From Flavobacteriaceae bacterium (GTDB lineage Bacteria > Bacteroidota > Bacteroidia > Flavobacteriales > Flavobacteriaceae), in contig JAHEHE010000018.1 of the NCBI GenBank assembly GCA_024644725.1, forward strand, positions 1-38,954: DNA of 38,954 nt, given 5' to 3'. The notes under the pieces were generated by a model. It saw only the letters and a list, made by a program, of their open reading frames with translations. It was not told where the DNA came from and ran no database searches. Below are positions 34,150-38,954 of the stretch, in pieces. Within the stretch, counting starts at the first letter, position 1. Each line of letters opens with the position of its first letter. Both the position numbers and the translations under genes were made by a program.

Positions 34150-35251
34150 AGGTGTCACTGCCCAAATAGAAATCGCCTTTGCTCGAAATGATTCGCTTTG
34201 AAATCGAAACAGGCAGAAGCTCTATGGCCTGAATGATCTGAGCAAATGAAAGGCTGGAAGAATCCAAAAATATTCTCTTCGCCGAAGTGCTTGAAACCTC
34301 ATTCAGGTTCGATGCCATTCCTTTTAGTCCGGTTCCCAGATTCTGCTTAAGCCTAGAATAAACCTCCTCTCTATCACCCAAATAAATTCCAGGAGGCTCC
34401 GGGTCGGTCAATGGTTTTTCCGGCACTCCCTGGTTTCCTATCTTCAGGCTTCTCAATAGTATGGCAGTCTGAACAACCCCCTGCAAAAGTGCCCTTCCCA
34501 AAGCATTGTTTCTGAAATGTTTGATATAGAAGATTTTCAGGGCCCCGTAGAAATTCTTTAGGTAAGAGATGTCCTTTACCGAGCTCTCACCCTTGAAATG
34601 CACGATTGTAAGGTCCCCTAAATATCTGTTTTCGTAACCGGAACACTGAATCCGATAGCTCAAATCGATATCTTCCCCGAACATGAAGAAGCGCTCATCG
34701 AACCCACCCAATTCTTGAAAAAGCTCCCGTTTCAGGAACATGAAGGCACCCGTTAGAATCTCTACCTCCCTGGTATCTTTCTCCTCCAGTTGTGTGGCGT
34801 AATAACCCCGGTCCAGGCCGAATAACTTGGCTGTCGCCGTTCGAATTCCAGGCAAATTGCGCTTGCATTCCGGCAAGAACTTCCCGGATCCATCGATAAA
34901 TCGACATCCCAGGGCTCCCATTTCGGGATGAGCCCGCGCATAGGTAAGTGCGTTTTTCAAACTGTCCTCGGGAAGTATGACATCGGGGTTGAGAATCAAT
35001 AGGTACGTACTCTCAGCTACTTTTGCACCTTGATTGGAAGCACGAGAAAAACCAACATTCTCTTTATTCACAATCAATCGGACCTCGGGAAAATTTGACC
35101 GTATCATGGGCACGCATTCCTCAGTAGAGGCATTGTCAACTACAATGATTTCACCATCTATGCCCTTAAGCGCAGCAGAGACGCTCTCCAGGCACAACTG
35201 AAGAAAATGAGGCGCATTGAAACTGACAATGACTACAGAAATCCTGTTCAA
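34112..35251 (-). CDS. Glycosyltransferase family 2
   Basis: This 379-residue protein is of the GT-A fold. The N-terminus ISVVIVSFNAPHFLQLCLESV and the VDNAST motif near residue 37 bind the nucleotide sugar; LNPDVILPED near 88 holds the DxD-like metal site; and GGFDERFFMFGEDIDLSYR near 190 is the typical acceptor-side motif. It most resembles rhamnosyl-type (WbbL-like) transferases. A hydrophobic or amphipathic segment near 232-270 may bind the membrane. The start is a TTG at 35251; no closer ATG exists and the family begins right there. Its 3' end overlaps the acyl-CoA synthetase gene by 38 bases on the other strand. Confidence 0.88.
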   Translation of the reverse strand: MNRISVVIVSFNAPHFLQLCLESVSAALKGIDGEIIVVDNASTEECVPMIRSNFPEVRLIVNKENVGFSRASNQGAKVAESTYLLILNPDVILPEDSLKNALTYARAHPEMGALGCRFIDGSGKFLPECKRNLPGIRTATAKLFGLDRGYYATQLEEKDTREVEILTGAFMFLKRELFQELGGFDERFFMFGEDIDLSYRIQCSGYENRYLGDLTIVHFKGESSVKDISYLKNFYGALKIFYIKHFRNNALGRALLQGVVQTAILLRSLKIGNQGVPEKPLTDPEPPGIYLGDREEVYSRLKQNLGTGLKGMASNLNEVSSTSAKRIFLDSSSLSFAQIIQAIELLPVSISKRIISSKGDFYLGSDTSTNRGVSEHLPQ

Positions 35252-35334
35252 ACCGTTCTCGTTTCAGGTAAAAATAGGACAATTTTCCTTTTGGTTCGGG
35301 ATAGTCCTATATTTGTTCTCGTGAAAGCCCGCCC

Positions 35335-35805
35335 ATGAAATCAGCCAATATCAGAGAGATCAAAAAAGAGCTCAAGGAGCTCCCGCCCAACCAGGTCATG
35401 GAGCTCTGCCTGAGGCTCTGCAGGTTTAAGAAAGAGAATAAGGAACTGTTGACTTACCTGCTCTTCGAGGCGCATGACGAGGCAGCTTATATAGATAGTG
35501 TCAAAGAGGAAATTGATGAGCGCTTTGAGCAAGTCAACCGAAAAAGCCCCTATTACGTGCGTAAGACTTTCAGGAGCATCTTGTCTTCAACCCGCAAGCA
35601 CATCCGCTACTCGGGCAACAAGGAAACAGAGGTCGAATTGCTGCTTCATTATTGCTCCCGACTCAAAGACTTCAAACCCGACATACGTCAGCATAAAAGG
35701 CAGATGAACCTCTTCCTTCGGCTCAAGGAACAAATTGAGAAAAAGATTTCGATGCTTCACGAGGATCTTCAGTATGATTTTTACAGAGATTTAAGAGACC
35801 TGTAG
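35335..35805 (+). CDS. Helical protein of unknown function
   Basis: This 156-residue protein is dense in charged residues (Lys, Arg, Glu) with Leu spaced for helices and coiled coils throughout. It starts MKSANIREIKKELKELPPNQVMELCLRL and ends LHEDLQYDFYRDLRDL. There is no signal peptide, membrane helix or known catalytic motif. Two Cys in CLRLC and one in HYCSR do not form an obvious metal site. It resembles conserved hypothetical proteins of Bacteroidota but I do not recognise a named family. It is divergent from the GT2 gene and followed by the acyl-CoA ligase about 95 bases on, past a promoter candidate, so it is likely transcribed alone. Confidence 0.6.
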   Translation: MKSANIREIKKELKELPPNQVMELCLRLCRFKKENKELLTYLLFEAHDEAAYIDSVKEEIDERFEQVNRKSPYYVRKTFRSILSSTRKHIRYSGNKETEVELLLHYCSRLKDFKPDIRQHKRQMNLFLRLKEQIEKKISMLHEDLQYDFYRDLRDL

Positions 35806-35841
35806 ATTGATCGAAATCATATTTTTCAATGATTCCTGTCA

Positions 35842-35872
35842 TTGGAAGCTACTTAGGTTCAATCTAACTTTA
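35842..35872 (+). promoter_or_regulatory. Candidate promoter of the ligase-SDR pair
   Basis: TTG (35842-35844) and TAACTTTA (35865-35872) are 20 bases apart; one base differs from the Bacteroidota consensus TAnnTTTG. The predicted start is about 20 bases before the ATG at 35901. Confidence 0.4.
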
Positions 35873-35900
35873 ACGAACATAAGTTAATTGTTGGACTTTT

Positions 35901-37595
35901 ATGAACGTGAATATTGAACGGGCAAAAAGTCCTACCTTTATGAGGTTTGTTATGACAATTTTAGATTATTTTCTCAAAAATGAGAGAGATACACCTGACA
36001 AAACCTTTCTCAGTCAACCTGAAGGTTCTTCCTGGAAAAACTACTCCTGGAGAGATTGTGGAATTAAAGCGAGGGAGCTTCTTTTCGCTCTGAAAGGATC
36101 TGGTTTTACAAAAGGAGATCGAATCTCAATTTTATCAGCCAACTGCGCCGAATGGATTATTTCAGATCTCGCACTTATGATGGGCGGCTATGTATCTGTG
36201 CCGCTTTACGCCAATACGGATCCCTCCACAATGGTCAAGATTCTAAAAGATTCGGGATCCAGGCTGATCCTTGTAGGAAAGTTGAATGCAAAAGACTGGT
36301 CAAGTCAAAGAGAGGCGATTCCCGAGGGAATGAAGGTTGTCTCTATGGACGGGTACCATAAAAATGGAACAATCCCCTATTCGGAATTTTGCTCGGGTCA
36401 AGTTGCTGAAGTTGAGGCGATCGCAACTGACTCGGTTATGACGATAATCTACACGTCCGGAACAACTGGGGATCCAAAAGGTGTGGTGCACACCTTTGGA
36501 TCCATCATTAAAGCTGTGGAAGTTGCCTCGGAAGAGGTAGGCTTAAACAGAACAGGAAACAAGTTCATATCTTATCTGCCCCTTAGTCATGCTGCAGAGA
36601 GAGGTCTTATCGAGTGTGGCTGTATCTATTGTGGAGGTCACATAGCCTTTGTTGAATCTTTAGTTTCTTTTTCAAAGAATATCCAGGAATTTCAACCCAC
36701 ACATTTTTTTGGTGTACCACGAATCTGGGAAAAATTTCAGAGCAAAATTCTAGAGAAAGTATCTCAAAGGAAGCTCAATACATTTCTAAAACTTCCTATT
36801 CTGCGAAACTTTATCCGAAAAAAAATAAAAACCTCTCTCGGTCTGTTGAATGCCGACATCATTCTATCTGGCGCTGCACCTCTTGCTCCAGACATTATCA
36901 AATGGTTTGCAAATCTCGATATACAAATCAGGGAGGCTTACGGAATGAGCGAGAATTTCAATGTGATTTCCATGAATCCTAAAACGGCGATCAAAGTCGG
37001 ATCTGTCGGAAAGCTTTTCCCTGGGCAGGAAGTGGTCATTGATCCCGAAACGAAAGAGATCAAGCAGAAATGCGATTGGCTCATGAACGGGTATTTCAAT
37101 AATCCAAAGCTCACTGAAGAAACAATATCAAATGGATTTCTGAATACAGGTGATATGGGAGAACTTTCAGATGATGGATATTTGACAATTACGGGCAGGG
37201 TCAAGGATATCTTTAAAACAACCAAGGGAGAGTACATATCCCCTGCTGTCTTGGAAATCCCATTTACAGAAATGAAAATTGTGGAACAGGCCTGTGTAAT
37301 GGGAACACTTTATCCTCAGCCCTTTGTTCTGGTTTCTCTTTCGGAGCTGGCCGACCGAATTTCAAAAAAGAAGATCGCAAACGAACTCAAAAGCGTTTTA
37401 GATAAACTCAATCAAGGGGTTATGGAATATCAGCGATTAAAGAAGGTCATTATTTCCAGAGATCAATGGACCGTCGAAAACAGATTGCTCACTCCAACCC
37501 TTAAAATGAAGCGAAGCCTTCTTTCTGATAGATATGAGAACGCTTTAAAGGAAGTTTATCAAAAAAATGAACCCGTCTCCTGGGAAGTGAGTTAA
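35901..37595 (+). CDS. AMP-forming long-chain acyl-CoA ligase family protein
   Basis: This 564-residue adenylate-forming enzyme activates a carboxylic acid, probably a fatty acid, to acyl-AMP and then acyl-CoA. The motifs are IIYTSGTTGDPKGVVHT (A3 phosphate loop near 179), LSGAAPLAP, REAYGMSENF (A5), GYLTITGRVKDIFKTTKGEYISP (A7-A8) and the C-terminal Lys in PTLKMKRSLL (A10). The TTKGEYISP loop is typical of the long-chain group. The start could also be the ATG at 35952 (MTILDYFLKNERDTP). Base use is much richer in A/T than in neighbours: by hand count, 20 of 60 bases are G or C at 36661-36720. It is followed after 32 bases by the SDR gene, probably as one unit. Confidence 0.86.
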   Translation: MNVNIERAKSPTFMRFVMTILDYFLKNERDTPDKTFLSQPEGSSWKNYSWRDCGIKARELLFALKGSGFTKGDRISILSANCAEWIISDLALMMGGYVSVPLYANTDPSTMVKILKDSGSRLILVGKLNAKDWSSQREAIPEGMKVVSMDGYHKNGTIPYSEFCSGQVAEVEAIATDSVMTIIYTSGTTGDPKGVVHTFGSIIKAVEVASEEVGLNRTGNKFISYLPLSHAAERGLIECGCIYCGGHIAFVESLVSFSKNIQEFQPTHFFGVPRIWEKFQSKILEKVSQRKLNTFLKLPILRNFIRKKIKTSLGLLNADIILSGAAPLAPDIIKWFANLDIQIREAYGMSENFNVISMNPKTAIKVGSVGKLFPGQEVVIDPETKEIKQKCDWLMNGYFNNPKLTEETISNGFLNTGDMGELSDDGYLTITGRVKDIFKTTKGEYISPAVLEIPFTEMKIVEQACVMGTLYPQPFVLVSLSELADRISKKKIANELKSVLDKLNQGVMEYQRLKKVIISRDQWTVENRLLTPTLKMKRSLLSDRYENALKEVYQKNEPVSWEVS

Positions 37596-37627
37596 CGTAT
37601 AACAAATTGTTTTACTGATTTTTGAAT

Positions 37628-38473
37628 ATGAAGTCAAAGTATCCATTTGTGAACAAGGTAGTTTGGATTACCGGTGCCTCATCTGGAATTGGGGAAGCTC
37701 TATGCTATGAGTTTGCTAAAAATGGGGCCCTGTTGATCCTTTCAGCAAGAAATCAAGAGAAACTCAAGGCGGTTCAGGAGAAATTACCCCAGGATTCTAA
37801 TAAATCCCAGGTTCTCGCTTTCGATTTGGAAGAGTTAGACGGTTTGAAAGACAAAGTTCAATTGGCCCTATCGCTATTCGGAAGAATTGATTATTTCATA
37901 AGCAATGCCGGCATAGCCATCAAGGACTTCGCTTTGAGCACACCCCTTGCAATCGATCAAAAATTGATGAAAATCAATTACTTTTCTTCGATTGCAATAA
38001 CAAAATTCCTGCTCCCACACTTCATAGAAAGAAATAGCGGGCATCTTGTTGTCACCAGTAGTTTGTCCGGCAAATACGGAGTTCCCAAAATTGCCGCATA
38101 TGCAGCCTCAAAACATGCCCTACACGGTTTCTACGAAACTTTGAGGAGTGAGATCGCAAACTACGACATTGATCTTACCATTGTCATTCCGGGAATTATA
38201 AAAACTGAAATCACGGCCCATGCTCTTACAGGAACAGGAGAAAAATTCGGGAAAGTCGATAAAACGTTTCAGAATGCTTATCCGCCGGATCGGGCGGCAC
38301 AGAAAATTATATCAGCCGTTTTAAACAAAAAAGAATCGGTATTCGTTGGGGGATCAGAGGGAATCACATTGATTCTTAATCGTATTTCTCCCTGGCTGCT
38401 TCGCAGATTCATTCGAAATCACCCCATAAAAAAAATGCGAAAGCTAAAGCGAAGTTTAGGCTTAAAAGAATAA
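37628..38473 (+). CDS. Short-chain dehydrogenase/reductase
   Basis: This 281-residue SDR reduces or oxidises a hydroxyl or keto group with NAD(P)H. The Rossmann motif ITGASSGIGEAL is at about residue 15, NAG at about 94, Ser in VVTSSLSGKYG and the catalytic YAASK near 158. An extended basic C-terminus (WLLRRFIRNHPIKKMRKLK) looks like a membrane-associating tail, as in the DHRS7-type group. The start taken is the ATG at 37628; a TTG two codons earlier is less likely. It pairs with the AT-rich acyl-CoA ligase upstream (32 bases), which suggests a shared lipid role, such as reducing an acyl product. Confidence 0.85.
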   Translation: MKSKYPFVNKVVWITGASSGIGEALCYEFAKNGALLILSARNQEKLKAVQEKLPQDSNKSQVLAFDLEELDGLKDKVQLALSLFGRIDYFISNAGIAIKDFALSTPLAIDQKLMKINYFSSIAITKFLLPHFIERNSGHLVVTSSLSGKYGVPKIAAYAASKHALHGFYETLRSEIANYDIDLTIVIPGIIKTEITAHALTGTGEKFGKVDKTFQNAYPPDRAAQKIISAVLNKKESVFVGGSEGITLILNRISPWLLRRFIRNHPIKKMRKLKRSLGLKE

Positions 38474-38499
38474 ATGATGTAAGATCTATATGCTAATTA

Positions 38500-38954
38500 T
38501 CACAGCCCTTTCAGGCTATTTGCAAAGAGCACCCGGTTCACTATGCTCCTTCCCAATGTCACCTCGTCCGCATATTCGATCTCATCACCCACGGAGATTC
38601 CACGGGCTATGGTGGTGAGTTTGATGTCAAACTTCTGAAGCTGCCGGTAAATGTAGAAATTTGTGGTGTCCCCTTCCATTGTGGAGCTGAGGGCCAAAAC
38701 GACTTCCTCTACCCCGCCACCATCGACTTTCTTTACAAGGTCTTCAATCGTCAGGTCATGTGGTCCCACTCCTTCGATGGGTGAGATCTTTCCACCCAAA
38801 ACGTGATACAACCCCTTGAACTGGGCGGTATTTTCAATGGCCATCACATCCCGGATGTCTTCGACCACGCAGATGATGGATCCATCCCTTCGACTGTTGC
38901 TGCAGATCTCGCAAAGCTCCGTGTCAGAGATATTGTGACAATTCGAACAAAGCC
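38500..38954 (-). CDS. recR: Recombination mediator RecR (5' truncated)
   Basis: RecR binds gapped DNA with RecF/RecO and helps load RecA. The window contains the C-terminal 150 or so residues, reading in from the right edge on the minus strand (frame starting at 38952). The zinc finger is visible as [18 protein letters not shown], followed by [14 protein letters not shown] at the start of the Toprim domain. [21 protein letters not shown] and [17 protein letters not shown] are diagnostic for RecR, and a final Walker-like or C-terminal helix ([17 protein letters not shown]) closes the protein. The start codon and helix-hairpin-helix part lie outside. It is convergent with the SDR gene, 26 bases away. 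Confidence 0.93.
   Translation of the reverse strand, partial: LCSNCHNISDTELCEICSNSRRDGSIICVVEDIRDVMAIENTAQFKGLYHVLGGKISPIEGVGPHDLTIEDLVKKVDGGGVEEVVLALSSTMEGDTTNFYIYRQLQKFDIKLTTIARGISVGDEIEYADEVTLGRSIVNRVLFANSLKGL

Overview
The window looks like chromosomal DNA of a Bacteroidota bacterium, most likely from the marine Flavobacteriia/Cytophagia side. The reasons are a TonB-dependent receptor ending in Phe, a DUF5117/DUF4953-type zinc protease, a YfhO membrane protein beside a DUF4834 protein, an RsmE-DUF4159 pair, a GH3/serine-hydrolase fusion, and promoter candidates of the TTG-N17-23-TAnnTTTG type. Shine-Dalgarno sequences are mostly weak. The genus cannot be named from this sequence alone. 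I see no tRNA, rRNA, CRISPR array, insertion sequence or phage gene.

Layout. (1) 1-8328: end of a TonB-dependent receptor, convergent asnB, then a PLP-dependent decarboxylase overlapping a secreted serine hydrolase, then an AT-rich zinc metalloprotease. (2) 8321-16962, minus strand: a surface-polysaccharide block. In transcription order it holds DUF4834, YfhO, a small methyltransferase and two glycosyltransferases (the last two joined by an ATGA overlap), a terminator, a small membrane protein, a roughly 970-base AT-rich gap, and wecB. The last codons before wecB match the C-terminus of the glycosyltransferase at 11252-12538, which suggests a lost gene. (3) 17075-22805, plus strand: an outer-membrane barrel with a very basic tail, a GNAT protein, rsmE, a DUF4159 protein, a bile-acid:sodium-symporter-family transporter and an acyltransferase. 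(4) 22806-28417, minus strand: an apparent four-gene operon of a 2-oxoacid dehydrogenase E2, a DEDD exonuclease, a small conserved protein and a GH3-beta-lactamase fusion.

(5) 28565-34149 holds iorA, iorB, a PLP aminotransferase and an ADP-forming acyl-CoA synthetase. Together they can convert an aromatic or branched amino acid to 2-oxoacid, acyl-CoA, and then acid plus ATP, a route best known from anaerobic archaea. The E2 gene faces iorA across an intergenic region with an operator-like inverted repeat. IorA lacks the usual C-terminal ferredoxin domain, and E2 has Asn where the catalytic motif normally has Asp.

(6) 34112-38954: a GT2 glycosyltransferase, an all-helical orphan protein, an AT-rich pair (AMP-forming acyl-CoA ligase and short-chain dehydrogenase), and the 5'-truncated recR. 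Most genes belong to known families. The points most worth checking are the 2-oxoacid locus with its unusual IorA and E2, the glycosyltransferase relic at wecB, and the two AT-rich gene blocks.
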